Shown one piece after another: positions 8,574 through 17,337 of a DNA stretch of 64,000 nucleotides (its first letter is position 1; each line of letters starts with the position of its first letter). The notes below the pieces were generated by a model that was not told the DNA's origin, searched no databases, and worked only from the letters and a program-made list of their open reading frames with translations. The stretch comes from an uncultured Sphaerochaeta sp. (GTDB taxonomy: Bacteria; Spirochaetota; Spirochaetia; Sphaerochaetales; Sphaerochaetaceae): assembly GCF_963677315.1 (NCBI RefSeq), contig NZ_OY781939.1, forward strand, positions 930,001-994,000, read 5' to 3'. A program made the position numbers and the translations under genes.

Positions 8574-9608
8574 ATGGCTGAAGGAATGATTTCTTCAGAG
8601 GGGAGGCAGGTGGGTGGTTATATCACCCGTGTTTTGAGCGGAATGGCTCAAGGCCTCTTTGCCTCACTCATCATTGGTCTTATCATCAAGCAAATTGGAC
8701 ATTACAGTTCCATTCTCCTGCTCGAACACATCGGTATGGTTGCCCAGTACCTTACTGGCCCTGCAATCGGGATGGGAGTTGCAATCGCCGTAGGAGCTAG
8801 TCCTCTCGGAGTACTGGGAAGCGCTGTAGCAGGTGCTGTAGGGGCTGGAACCTTCTCCTTTACAAATGGGATAGCCCTGGCTCTTGGAGAGCCGGTAGGG
8901 GCGATGATAGCAGGTCTTGCAGCAGCGGAAAGCTCAAAAAAAGTTGCAGGGAAAACTGGTGTCGATATTCTTATCGTTCCGCTCACCACCATCTTGGTCG
9001 GATCATTGGTAGGATATTTTATTGCTCCTCCCATTGCTGCATTGATGAAATACATTGGGGCATTCATCAACTCATTGACCACATTGTATCCACTGCCGAT
9101 GGGTATCTTGGTATCTACCGTGGTAGGCATGGTACTCACACTCCCGATCAGTAGTGCTGCGATCAGCATCAGCCTAGGGCTCAATGGGCTTGCCGCAGGA
9201 GCAGCAGTTGTTGGTTGTAGTTGTCAGATGATTGGCTTTGCAGTGAGCTCCTACAAGGAGAACAAACTCGGAGGATTGCTGAGCCAAGGACTCGGGACGA
9301 GTATGATCCAGATTCCAAATATCTGGAAGAATCCCCTGATCTGGATACCCCCTACCCTGACTTCTGCAATCCTGGGACCAGTGAGTACTGTGCTTTTCAA
9401 GATGGAGAACAACAGCGCAGGGGCTGGCATGGGAACAAGTGGCTTGGTCGGACAGTTCAACGCTATCGCGGTAATGGGATTGCAAGCTTGGCCGGTGGTT
9501 CTCTTGATGCACTTCCTGCTTCCTTCCCTCATCACCCTCTTATTCAGTACGTTTATGAGAAAAAAAGGCTGGATCAAGGACGGTGATATGTTGCTTACAT
9601 TACGATAA
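8574..9608 (+). CDS. PTS IIC-like membrane protein (PfoR / PTS_EIIC_2 family)
   Basis: 344 residues, almost entirely hydrophobic, with about ten predicted membrane segments rich in Gly, Ala and small residues (GPAIGMGVAIAVGASPLG, GAGTFSFTNGIALALGEP). This composition and length match the PfoR/PTS_EIIC_2 group, which resembles the membrane-channel subunit of sugar phosphotransferase systems but usually stands alone. No EIIA or EIIB domain or HPr gene is nearby, so sugar uptake by group translocation is unproven. The start has TAGGAG eight bases upstream. It ends at a bidirectional terminator shared with the convergent barrel gene. Confidence 0.78.
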   Translation: MAEGMISSEGRQVGGYITRVLSGMAQGLFASLIIGLIIKQIGHYSSILLLEHIGMVAQYLTGPAIGMGVAIAVGASPLGVLGSAVAGAVGAGTFSFTNGIALALGEPVGAMIAGLAAAESSKKVAGKTGVDILIVPLTTILVGSLVGYFIAPPIAALMKYIGAFINSLTTLYPLPMGILVSTVVGMVLTLPISSAAISISLGLNGLAAGAAVVGCSCQMIGFAVSSYKENKLGGLLSQGLGTSMIQIPNIWKNPLIWIPPTLTSAILGPVSTVLFKMENNSAGAGMGTSGLVGQFNAIAVMGLQAWPVVLLMHFLLPSLITLLFSTFMRKKGWIKDGDMLLTLR

Positions 9609-9626
9609 CATCTCTCAAGATATAAG

Positions 9627-9664
9627 AAAGCCCAACATGTTCTGTCACGAAGTGTTGGGCTTTT
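9627..9664. terminator. Bidirectional terminator between convergent genes
   Basis: The stem AAAGCCCAACA / TGTTGGGCTTT (9627-9637 and 9653-9663) has a 15-base loop. It ends in TTTTATT on the plus strand and TTTCTTA on the minus strand. It separates the PTS IIC-like gene from the outer-membrane barrel gene. Confidence 0.85.
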
Positions 9665-9681
9665 ATTGTCTTCTGATTAGA

Positions 9682-11493
9682 TCAGAAGTAGAGTTCGAAA
9701 CTCACTGACAACTCCCATTCCACATCAAGGGGATCGATGGTTCCTTTCATCGCATCCATGACATCAAAAAGATTGAAACCAAGGGAGACACGCATCGGAT
9801 GACTTGGGAAGCGGTCGAGGACACCCCACCCTTCCATTCCCGCCGTGGCAAGTAGGGAATAACCTTGCTCAGCGTCAGGATTTCCAAATATCCCGATATC
9901 AAGGAAGGGGTTTGCATAGGATTTGGCAAATCCGAAGTCAATGAACTCCACCATGAGGTTCAAATTGAGTACACCTGCGTAAGGTACTCCCCCATCTTCG
10001 AAGGTGATTGCATCTGAACGTGAAAGATAGCCTCTGAAATACTCAGAGACATTCTTCCCATCAGATGGGAGGAATGTGTACTTTGTTGGATTGAGCCCAG
10101 AATAGAATCCATTGAATCGGATGTGTGGATTAAACCGCCATACCACAAAGGGGAACCAGGTGATATTGCTCTCTACATACCAGTAACTCTTGGATGCAAA
10201 TTCTATACTCTGGTAATCACGATAGACGTGCTTGAAATTGAAGATAAGCCCCTCACGGTATTTATCCTTGCTGGATAGGTAATTGACCCGTCCTCCGTTG
10301 CTGATTGTGTTGGTATATTCCAGATACTGAGCCAAGGATTCTCTTCCATACAGATACTCAACTCCTGGAGTGAACGAAGTAGACCATCTCCAACCGATGA
10401 AGGGAATCTTGAAGTTCGTTCCGAGTGTTGTGGAGAGAGTTGCATCATGTAGATTCTCATCCGCTACTTTCTTGTTGGTAAGGAAGGTAATCTTGAAGGA
10501 GAGTGGTCTCGTGAAGAGTTTCAAGTCATGCTGAATGAGGTTGGTTTCTGTCTTGAGATTGGTGAGTTTAGCATTCCACTCAAGAAGGTTGCTCAAGGTA
10601 TAGCGTCCCTCATTCTGCTTGAATGGACCATAGGTCCAGCTGAATCCGTGAATATCAGGGTTCATCTGCTCAAAGCCGGTGGAAGGATCATACTCTGCCC
10701 ATGTCTTAATACTTACCCTTGTACCAAACAGGTCAAGCCCTGTCCAGTTGATATCATAATTGAACTGCTGGGTGGTTGCACTGGGATCGATGACCCCATC
10801 AAAAGAGAATGCAAGCTTTGTCTCCATGAGACGAATACCAGTCCAATTGACATCATACTCTATCTTTCCATCCGGGTTGCTGGTTTTCTGCCGTTCATAC
10901 AGGAAGTTGAGACTCAGGTTCGTCTCACCGATGGCAACCCCTGTTACGTCAAATTCCAGATGGTCCTCGCGATCATCCCAATTCTCCAGTGTTCCATCAT
11001 TCTGTGAAGTGTAGGCAGTTAGATTGAGCAATCCGAAAGTTCCAAGCAAGTTCGTGTCTTTCGCTTTTACGCCAAACAGGAAACCGGTCTCATCGTTGTC
11101 AAACTTCGGGTAAGGCAGCGCTAGGAAGGTGTTTGAATCCTCAATAAAGAATGTGACCGTGTAATAGGCTATACCATCGGAAAATGAGGTGAAGGAGTAT
11201 TCATAGTCAACGTTCAAGAAAAGCTGCTTATTGACCAGTGTCTGGCGTTTAGCATTCAGGGCCTTCAGGAACGCATCTTCGCTCTTCCAGACAGGGTCTC
11301 CATCAGAAGGGATAATGGCACTACGTAAGGCAAACTGTGTAGTCTTTCCAGAAACCTCAAACTCATACGATTGTATTGCATAGCCAGTAATATCTTCAGA
11401 TGTCAACAATGTATTGGATTCAGCGGCAAGGCCTCCGATAAAAAGCAATAAAAAAAGGCATACCAAGAGTGCCTGTTTCTTCAATATATTCAT
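9682..11493 (-). CDS. Outer-membrane beta-barrel protein with N-terminal POTRA-like segment (Omp85-like)
   Basis: 603 residues. There is a signal peptide with a hydrophobic core (LLVCLFLLLFIGGLAAES) likely cleaved near residue 25. Residues ~30-125 look like one mixed alpha/beta POTRA-type domain, including a helix DAFLKALNAKRQTLVNKQ. The rest alternates polar and aromatic beta strands and ends in the aromatic ELYF expected for barrel insertion by the Bam machinery. I read it as an Omp85-related or other outer-membrane barrel. The cargo is unknown. It lies downstream of a Wzi-like barrel and a polyprenyl-sugar transferase, so a role in surface polysaccharide assembly is possible. It has its own strong promoter and GAGGTGGT before ATG. 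Confidence 0.72.
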   Translation of the reverse strand: MNILKKQALLVCLFLLLFIGGLAAESNTLLTSEDITGYAIQSYEFEVSGKTTQFALRSAIIPSDGDPVWKSEDAFLKALNAKRQTLVNKQLFLNVDYEYSFTSFSDGIAYYTVTFFIEDSNTFLALPYPKFDNDETGFLFGVKAKDTNLLGTFGLLNLTAYTSQNDGTLENWDDREDHLEFDVTGVAIGETNLSLNFLYERQKTSNPDGKIEYDVNWTGIRLMETKLAFSFDGVIDPSATTQQFNYDINWTGLDLFGTRVSIKTWAEYDPSTGFEQMNPDIHGFSWTYGPFKQNEGRYTLSNLLEWNAKLTNLKTETNLIQHDLKLFTRPLSFKITFLTNKKVADENLHDATLSTTLGTNFKIPFIGWRWSTSFTPGVEYLYGRESLAQYLEYTNTISNGGRVNYLSSKDKYREGLIFNFKHVYRDYQSIEFASKSYWYVESNITWFPFVVWRFNPHIRFNGFYSGLNPTKYTFLPSDGKNVSEYFRGYLSRSDAITFEDGGVPYAGVLNLNLMVEFIDFGFAKSYANPFLDIGIFGNPDAEQGYSLLATAGMEGWGVLDRFPSHPMRVSLGFNLFDVMDAMKGTIDPLDVEWELSVSFELYF

Positions 11494-11527
11494 ACCACCT
11501 CAATTTCCACGAGAAACTTATGCTCAT

Positions 11528-11561
11528 TGACAAGATTAGTTGCTTTACTTGTCAGTGTCAA
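11528..11561 (-). promoter_or_regulatory. Promoter of the Omp85-like gene with an overlapping inverted repeat
   Basis: On the minus strand, TTGACA (11556-11561) and TAATCT (11533-11538) are 17 bases apart. An inverted repeat TGACAAG / CTTGTCA (11528-11534 and 11548-11554) with a 13-base spacer covers the -10 and part of the spacer. This is where a repressor would be expected to bind. Confidence 0.65.
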
Positions 11562-11639
11562 CACATAGTAAACAGAACTCCGACAAGGAGGTAACAGGGA
11601 AAACGGCAGTATAGTAATAATCCTAGTAGATTGGTATCA

Positions 11640-11673
11640 AACCCGGGAATTTCTTAAGACAAATCCCCGGGTT
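11640..11673 (-). terminator. Hairpin after the Wzi-like gene
   Basis: AACCCGGG / CCCGGGTT forms an 8-bp GC-rich stem, extended by AT pairs, 11 bases after the Wzi-like stop codon on the minus strand. Only TTTGAT follows, so it may be a weak terminator or an mRNA-stabilising hairpin between the cluster genes. Confidence 0.55.
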
Positions 11674-11683
11674 GCAAAATTAG

Positions 11684-13684
11684 TTAGAAAAAGATTCTTA
11701 CTCCAACCTGTACAATATGATCCAACTCAGCATCAGACCAGGGGCCAAATTTCGCAAAACGTCCATCGAAGAATACATCTTCCTCATTGGTGAGGGGACG
11801 ATCCCACTCTGAAAGGAACTGGTAGGAAGCGGTTATACTGATCGGGGTACCTTCAAACTTCTTGGTTCCGGTAGCTTTCACTGAAAGCTTGTGGTTGAAG
11901 ACATTCCCCCAGAAATCCTTCTCTGGATACAAGTGGTCCTCTGGGTAGTACATATACTGATACATTTCATACCCATACTGACCACTTCTCGCCTGGTACT
12001 TGCCTTGCAACTGGGCTGTCCAGCCCTTGGATAGCCCAAAGTCAAATTGCAGGAGAATTTCCTGGGAGTTTGGATTCAATGGATACCCGAGGTTCTCGCC
12101 CTTGTTCACATAGAAGGTCTCTGCATAGGTTTCATAGATAAGGTACTGCCCACCACTCTCCTCTATCATGGTTCTTCCATCCTCGGAGTACCATGTGGAT
12201 CCACTTGAAACATCAATTTCTTCCTCACTACTCCCTTTTTGTGTGAAAGTAATCTTAAGAGGATCCCCATTACTTTCTTGCGTATACGTAAATTCCCTAC
12301 CTTGATCAGATATGATAGTTATTTCTGTTTCAGTAGCATCCAGAAGCCCTGGATCTATCGCACCGGTAAACTCCCTCATTGGGTAGTGGGTATAGACAAA
12401 CGGGCCTATATAGGTCCACTGGAGGGTCATGGAGGAAAAGCTGCCAATGGGGATTGGCACAACCAGTCCTGCCTGGAAGGCAAACATATTCCTAGGTGCC
12501 TTGAGCATGGTTACGGGATTCCCCACTACGTTCATCTCATTCATTGCCATGGCACCGTAGAGACGTGCCTTCGAGGGAAGTGTATAGGAGAAATCGAGGC
12601 CTGCAAACACATCGTCAATGTCACCAAGGCTGTTCTGTTGGAACATATAGATGGCAAATGGGTTGAGATAGCTCAGCTCAAACCGTTTCTGCCAGATGGT
12701 CGATTCAAAAATGGAAAGGGTCAGGTTCTTCGTGGCGTCCAACTCTACCCGGTGGGCACTGAAATTGTTGTTGTAGGTATAGTTTGCCTTGTCTTCCTTT
12801 GACCCTCCGTAGTAGTCAGAGAGGAATGGCTGTCCATCAATATCGCGGAGGGAGAATTTGCCTAAGGACCCGTTGATTACTGAGTAACGTAGCCAATGGG
12901 TCAAGTTAACGCTGATATCAATACCGTCGAAGCTTCTTGCACTGCCACTGAGCATCAGATTGTTCAGGCCTGGGCCCCAGTCTCTCTTGATCGATCCCCA
13001 GCGCAGCAACAAATCCCCATCAAAGAGTGAGACTGCCAGCTCTGGGGAAAGGGTAAGACTAGTGTTCAGCTTGTCGAAGGGAATGGAACTGGGAGGATTA
13101 CCACCCTCAGTCAGACGCATATAGAACCCTTCTCCGGGGATGGTAAACTCGGAGGGAAGGAAAACCCGGTTATTCAGCTTATCAAGCACCAGACCAAAGT
13201 CCATGTTGAATGAGACGTTTTTGCCGATATCACCCTTCATGAATGCTACTACGGTATTTCTGGAATCATATTCCTTGGTTACCAGACTTACCGTCTGTTG
13301 GGTGCCAAGGGTGATGCCAAATGCAGCTCCCAACGCTTTCTCTTCATCAAATGTACGAAGGTACCCTGTGGAGAACAGTTGGTCCGCATAGGAGTCTGAT
13401 GTTCCATAGGATGCTTGTAATTCTGTAATCAAGGAGTTCAAATCATTAATTTCAGCATTGCTCAGGGAATCAGTCTGTTCAGCCACCTTGGTGAGCAAGG
13501 AGATGACCGTACTCGCACTGTATGGCTTAACGGCCGGCTGGTTCTCTATTAAGCCACGGATTTGGGCGACTTCCAGAATCTGGTAAGCGCGGTGGCCGAC
13601 CGGCACGGCGGTATGCTGAGCAGCAAAAATAGAGCCCATGGTGATCATCACCACCAAGCCCATCAAAACAATCACACGTTTCAT
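11684..13684 (-). CDS. Wzi-like capsule assembly outer-membrane protein
   Basis: 666 residues from the ATG at 13684. AGGA lies nine bases upstream, which fits this ATG better than the in-frame TTG at 13693. A signal peptide (VIVLMGLVVMITMGSIFAAQ) is followed by ~100 helical residues (AYQILEVAQIRGLIE) and a long beta-barrel region. RWGSIKRDWGPGLNNLMLSG resembles the conserved arginine/tryptophan/glycine block of the Wzi family, which tethers capsule polysaccharide at the cell surface. The barrel ends in GVRIFF, a typical aromatic C-terminus. It lies 16 bases downstream of a secreted protein in the same cluster. The Wzi assignment rests on motif and layout only. Confidence 0.7.
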   Translation of the reverse strand: MKRVIVLMGLVVMITMGSIFAAQHTAVPVGHRAYQILEVAQIRGLIENQPAVKPYSASTVISLLTKVAEQTDSLSNAEINDLNSLITELQASYGTSDSYADQLFSTGYLRTFDEEKALGAAFGITLGTQQTVSLVTKEYDSRNTVVAFMKGDIGKNVSFNMDFGLVLDKLNNRVFLPSEFTIPGEGFYMRLTEGGNPPSSIPFDKLNTSLTLSPELAVSLFDGDLLLRWGSIKRDWGPGLNNLMLSGSARSFDGIDISVNLTHWLRYSVINGSLGKFSLRDIDGQPFLSDYYGGSKEDKANYTYNNNFSAHRVELDATKNLTLSIFESTIWQKRFELSYLNPFAIYMFQQNSLGDIDDVFAGLDFSYTLPSKARLYGAMAMNEMNVVGNPVTMLKAPRNMFAFQAGLVVPIPIGSFSSMTLQWTYIGPFVYTHYPMREFTGAIDPGLLDATETEITIISDQGREFTYTQESNGDPLKITFTQKGSSEEEIDVSSGSTWYSEDGRTMIEESGGQYLIYETYAETFYVNKGENLGYPLNPNSQEILLQFDFGLSKGWTAQLQGKYQARSGQYGYEMYQYMYYPEDHLYPEKDFWGNVFNHKLSVKATGTKKFEGTPISITASYQFLSEWDRPLTNEEDVFFDGRFAKFGPWSDAELDHIVQVGVRIFF

Positions 13685-13700
13685 ATATGGCAATCCTAAG

Positions 13701-14531
13701 TTATTGGTTCTCTAGCGTATCAAGTTGGTCCCTGAACCAGTTCTGCAATGCGACGATACGCCTTCTAAATGCTGAAGGGAGATCGACTTCCAATCCAAAA
13801 ATGGAGACAACAGGATCTCTTCCATCGATACTGGTCAAGGCATATAAAAGCAAGCCATCATCGAGTTGATAGGTTCCCATGTTGATCGTAAGTTGTTCTT
13901 TCTTTACTGCAGTGAAAATTCCCAATACCCGAATAGTATTGATATTCTTGATCTCTACGAAGATCTCCTTATCACTGTTTGTATAGGTGTGCAGGTAGCG
14001 GTTACCACCAAAAGAGGTATCACGCTGATAGACATAACTCTGAGCTGAATAAGGGAATACCGTTGCTACAGGGTCTGGAATCAGATTGTTGAGATTCTTA
14101 CTGTCTTCCATGTAGGAAGATTTCTCAATGAGGAGCTTAGGTTTGTTTCCTGCACGCCAAGAGATATAGGTCAACCCTTCCTGCGTTGAAATTGCTCTCA
14201 GACTATTGAAAATTGCCAGCTGCCGTTCAGCTTTATTCATCGCCTTTAGTGTTTCACCATAGGGTATATAACTCACTGCAGCAACAGAAAAACCATCCTG
14301 AATTGATTGGACCTCAATAGCACGCCGGTAGGACTCGCTTCCTTTCACGAAATATTGGGTCAGAGGTTCTCCCTCAAGTGCATACTCATTGATCATCTCT
14401 CCTGATTCCAGAGCTTGGTATTGCTCCGGTGACAATTGGGGCAAAGCTGAACGAATCTCTGATGCATTCGCCCAAATAGCTCCTATGCCGAGACAGCAAA
14501 CCAAACAAAACGTCAATACCCTCTTTCCCAT
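13701..14531 (-). CDS. Secreted protein of unknown function in the polysaccharide cluster
   Basis: 276 residues starting at the ATG at 14531, preceded by GGGAG. Upstream in-frame codons run into the neighbouring gene and lack a ribosome site. It has a clear signal peptide (VLTFCLVCCLGIGAIWANAS) and no further membrane segment or barrel signature, so it should be periplasmic. I do not recognise the family. Its position between the sugar-phosphate transferase (19 bases upstream) and the Wzi-like barrel (16 bases downstream) suggests a periplasmic role in building or exporting the same polysaccharide. Confidence 0.7.
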   Translation of the reverse strand: MGKRVLTFCLVCCLGIGAIWANASEIRSALPQLSPEQYQALESGEMINEYALEGEPLTQYFVKGSESYRRAIEVQSIQDGFSVAAVSYIPYGETLKAMNKAERQLAIFNSLRAISTQEGLTYISWRAGNKPKLLIEKSSYMEDSKNLNNLIPDPVATVFPYSAQSYVYQRDTSFGGNRYLHTYTNSDKEIFVEIKNINTIRVLGIFTAVKKEQLTINMGTYQLDDGLLLYALTSIDGRDPVVSIFGLEVDLPSAFRRRIVALQNWFRDQLDTLENQ

Positions 14532-14550
14532 GAAAAACTCCCTTGTATCT

Positions 14551-15924
14551 CTAGTACGCATTCTCATTGACAAACCCTCTGAAGAAGGTGAAGAGAATGA
14601 TCTTGAAATCAAAAATCATATTCCAGTTTCTGATATAGTACAGGTCAAACTCAATCCGCCTCTCCAAAGAAGTATTACCACGCCAACCGTTGACCTGGGC
14701 CCAACCAGATATTCCTGATTTAACACGGTGACGCATTCTATATCCTGGAATTTCCTTGTTGAACCGCTCTACCAATGCTGGACGTTCTGGACGAGGCCCG
14801 ATGAGACTCATCGAACCCCCGATTACATTGAACAATTGTGGCAACTCATCCAAGCTGGTCTTCCTGAGGAACCGTCCAATTTCCGTCACTCTCGGGTCAT
14901 TCTCTTCGGTCCAGTGCGTATTATCCTCAGGTATGTCGTTACGCATACTTCTGAACTTGTACATCGTAAAGATTTTTTCATCCCTCGTCACCCTCTGTTG
15001 CTTGAAGATGACCGGGCCAGGAGACGAGAGTTTAATCAGTAGTGCAATAATGGCCAAGAGAGGACTGATAAGAATAACCCCAACTGTGCAGGACAACACA
15101 TCAAACACACGTTTGGAAATTCTCCCAAATACATTGATTTCAGCAGCATTGAGCGTCAGGATAGGAATCCACCTGAAATCAGAGATATTGGTTCCAATAT
15201 GGGATTCAGGAAGATGAGGAAGCATGATTACCTTCTCATTCAACAGATCCAAACCTTCGGCAACTGCGGCTTTCTCGCGGGTATGTTCCTCAGGAGGATA
15301 GCTGATAACCACCAAATCGGGAAAGGTCTCTTGAACTGCCTCACGTAGGGTAACATTTTTCAGTTGTTTGATACCCCCGATCGGACTCCCTTGTGCATCA
15401 TACTGCCCTACCAACTTGATACCTTGGACACGCGTGCTATGTAGTGCCTTTTCATATTGCAAGAGACTCTCACCAAATCCAACCAATAGAATCCTGCGAG
15501 AATATTTTCCTTTACGATAACAGGACTTGATATAGCTGGAGACTATGGTGCGTTCCGTTACAAGCAGCGCAACCAACAAGAAAAAATGTAGAGCTATGGA
15601 GAGTCTACTTACTTTCTGGGGAAACAGAAAATAGAGTGTAATAACGAGAAGGAGAAATCCTTCAAAGCTGCTGAACACAAGCTTACTTGTCTGTTTTCGC
15701 CAAGAGTGTTCCAAATCCTCTTCATAGAGCCCATTCTTACTGAGGAAAAAGAGGGTATAAGCCAATACCAGTATGGAAATTCTCAAGAAAATGAAAAAGT
15801 CATTCGACATACCGCCTGGAATGACATAGAACCTGAGGTAACCAGCCAGCAACCATGATAACAAGATCATGAGGCTGTCCAAAAACACCTTCAAAGCCAA
15901 CAGCGTTCGATTGCTACTCTTCAT
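14551..15924 (-). CDS. Undecaprenyl-phosphate sugar phosphotransferase (WcaJ/WbaP family)
   Basis: 457 residues with the architecture of large polyprenyl-phosphate hexose-1-phosphate transferases. There are four N-terminal membrane segments (~10-115), a nucleotide-fold middle domain (RRILLVGFGESLLQYEKAL), one further hydrophobic re-entrant helix (~275-300) and the C-terminal catalytic domain. The catalytic domain has KLSSPGPVIFKQ, the DE-containing segment SLDELPQLFNVI, MSLIGPRPERP and KSGISGWAQVNGWRG. It starts lipid-linked glycan synthesis by moving a sugar-1-phosphate from a UDP-sugar to undecaprenyl phosphate at the inner membrane. It is first in a minus-strand cluster with secreted and outer-membrane proteins. 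No other glycosyltransferase, flippase or polymerase follows. Confidence 0.92.
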   Translation of the reverse strand: MKSSNRTLLALKVFLDSLMILLSWLLAGYLRFYVIPGGMSNDFFIFLRISILVLAYTLFFLSKNGLYEEDLEHSWRKQTSKLVFSSFEGFLLLVITLYFLFPQKVSRLSIALHFFLLVALLVTERTIVSSYIKSCYRKGKYSRRILLVGFGESLLQYEKALHSTRVQGIKLVGQYDAQGSPIGGIKQLKNVTLREAVQETFPDLVVISYPPEEHTREKAAVAEGLDLLNEKVIMLPHLPESHIGTNISDFRWIPILTLNAAEINVFGRISKRVFDVLSCTVGVILISPLLAIIALLIKLSSPGPVIFKQQRVTRDEKIFTMYKFRSMRNDIPEDNTHWTEENDPRVTEIGRFLRKTSLDELPQLFNVIGGSMSLIGPRPERPALVERFNKEIPGYRMRHRVKSGISGWAQVNGWRGNTSLERRIEFDLYYIRNWNMIFDFKIILFTFFRGFVNENAY

Positions 15925-16064
15925 GTCCGCTTTTTACCCATCCTCTTCTTTTCGGTGGTACGCTCAAGAGAAGGAAATGCAATGCATTACACTTGCCGAA
16001 CACACTTCACACATTATGTTGATGATATCACACCAACTGGAGTTGAGGAACTCCCCTTACAGTT

Positions 16065-16352
16065 TTAGATATGCAGGTGATCATCATATCGGTCGCTGAG
16101 AATCTTTTTGCAGTAGGAGTCCTTTTGCTTCAGGATTTTCGACCCTCTTGTAATCTTACACAAGGAGATACCGTATGAGGAAGCAATCTCACGCTGAGGA
16201 AGCCCCTGATAGAGGTCCTTCATCAAATTCCAGCGAAGCAAAATCGCCTTCCGCTCACTCGGTGTGAGCATCTCCTCAAACAACTTGGCCATATCCTCAG
16301 GGTTATTAGTTGCACTAAAGACCTCGATCAAATCCTTATATTCAGTATCCAT
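16065..16352 (-). CDS. TrpR-like transcriptional regulator (YerC/YecD/TrpR family)
   Basis: 95 residues, all helical. FEEMLTPSERKAILLRW and GLPQREIASSYGISLCKITRGSKILK reproduce the helix-turn-helix and the TRGSN-like end of the TrpR fold, so it should bind operator DNA as a dimer. Classical TrpR senses tryptophan, while the YerC/YecD relatives have unknown ligands. No tryptophan gene lies in this window, so the target is not obvious. It could control itself or the divergent iron-transporter gene, whose start lies 106 bases away. The start has GGAGG six bases upstream. Confidence 0.85.
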   Translation of the reverse strand: MDTEYKDLIEVFSATNNPEDMAKLFEEMLTPSERKAILLRWNLMKDLYQGLPQREIASSYGISLCKITRGSKILKQKDSYCKKILSDRYDDHLHI

Positions 16353-16410
16353 GGATCCTCCGTTTCATTTCATACTACAAAGAGAAACAGAAGCGGTCAA
16401 GCAACGCTAT

Positions 16411-16438
16411 TTGCAAAACATTCTGCGATAGCTATACT
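16411..16438 (+). promoter_or_regulatory. Predicted promoter for the ferritin-VIT1 gene
   Basis: TTGCAA (16411-16416), a 16-base spacer and TATACT (16433-16438). The GTG start at 16459 follows AAGGAG at 16446-16451. Confidence 0.6.
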
Positions 16439-16458
16439 ATCGGCCAAGGAGCAATAGT

Positions 16459-17337
16459 GTGAGTGAGAATACTTATAGTAAAAAAACAATGCGTGTTCTC
16501 CTGTTTCTACAACAGGGAGAGTTGACCGAACATCGAATCTACAGCTTTCTCGCATCCCGGGTGAAGGATGAACATAACAGCAATGTGTTACGCCGTATTG
16601 CCGATGAAGAACTCAGGCATGCCAAAATCTGGCAGAAACTGACTGGCAAGGAAGTAAGAATCAATACGTTCAAACTCTGGTTCTACAGTTTCATGGCAAT
16701 CATCCTTGGATATACCTTCGTCCTGAAGAAAATGGAGAAAGGAGAGGATAAAGCCACCAAGGCTTACCGTTCCCTGATCGCTGAAGTACCCCAGGCAAAA
16801 CAGATCAGTGAAGATGAGGATAGACACGAACAACAACTGCTTGCAATGCTCGATGAGGAACGCTTGCAATACATCGGTTCAATGGTTCTTGGTTTAAGCG
16901 ATGCACTTGTTGAACTCTCAGGTACACTGGCTGGATTGACTTTCGCGTTGCAGAATACCCGTCTCATTGCCCTATCCGGCTTGATAACCGGTATTTCAGC
17001 AACCCTTTCCATGGCATCCAGCGAGTATCTCTCTGCAAAGAACAGCGGGGAAAAGAATGCTGCAAAGAGCAGCATGTACACTGGTATTGCCTATCTCTTC
17101 ACCGTAGCCTTCATGGTTCTCCCCTACTTGCTTCTTGATAGCTATATGGCCGCCTTGCTTATCATGCTGGTGGTCGTCATTGTCATCATTATGCTTTTTA
17201 CCTATTATACTGCAGTAGCAAAAGACCTTCCCTTTGGGAAACGTTTCTTGGAAATGGCACTCATCAGTCTCGGTGTTGCTGCCATATCGTTTGTGATCGG
17301 AATCCTCGTCAAGCGATTCCTGGGAATTGATATCTAA
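16459..17337 (+). CDS. Ferritin-like domain fused to VIT1/CCC1 iron-manganese transporter
   Basis: 292 residues. Residues ~1-130 are a rubrerythrin/ferritin-like four-helix segment with iron-ligand patterns (ELTEHRIYSF, ADEELRHAKIW, EDEDRHEQQLL). Residues ~140-290 are the VIT1/CCC1 membrane domain with about five helices, including SMVLGLSDALVELSGTLAG and SMASSEYLSAK. Such fusions, of which MbfA is the best known, move Fe(II) or Mn(II) across the membrane and protect against iron or peroxide stress. The start is GTG with AAGGAG upstream. The stop codon directly abuts the ATG of the aldo/keto reductase, so the two are translationally coupled. Confidence 0.88.
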   Translation: MSENTYSKKTMRVLLFLQQGELTEHRIYSFLASRVKDEHNSNVLRRIADEELRHAKIWQKLTGKEVRINTFKLWFYSFMAIILGYTFVLKKMEKGEDKATKAYRSLIAEVPQAKQISEDEDRHEQQLLAMLDEERLQYIGSMVLGLSDALVELSGTLAGLTFALQNTRLIALSGLITGISATLSMASSEYLSAKNSGEKNAAKSSMYTGIAYLFTVAFMVLPYLLLDSYMAALLIMLVVVIVIIMLFTYYTAVAKDLPFGKRFLEMALISLGVAAISFVIGILVKRFLGIDI

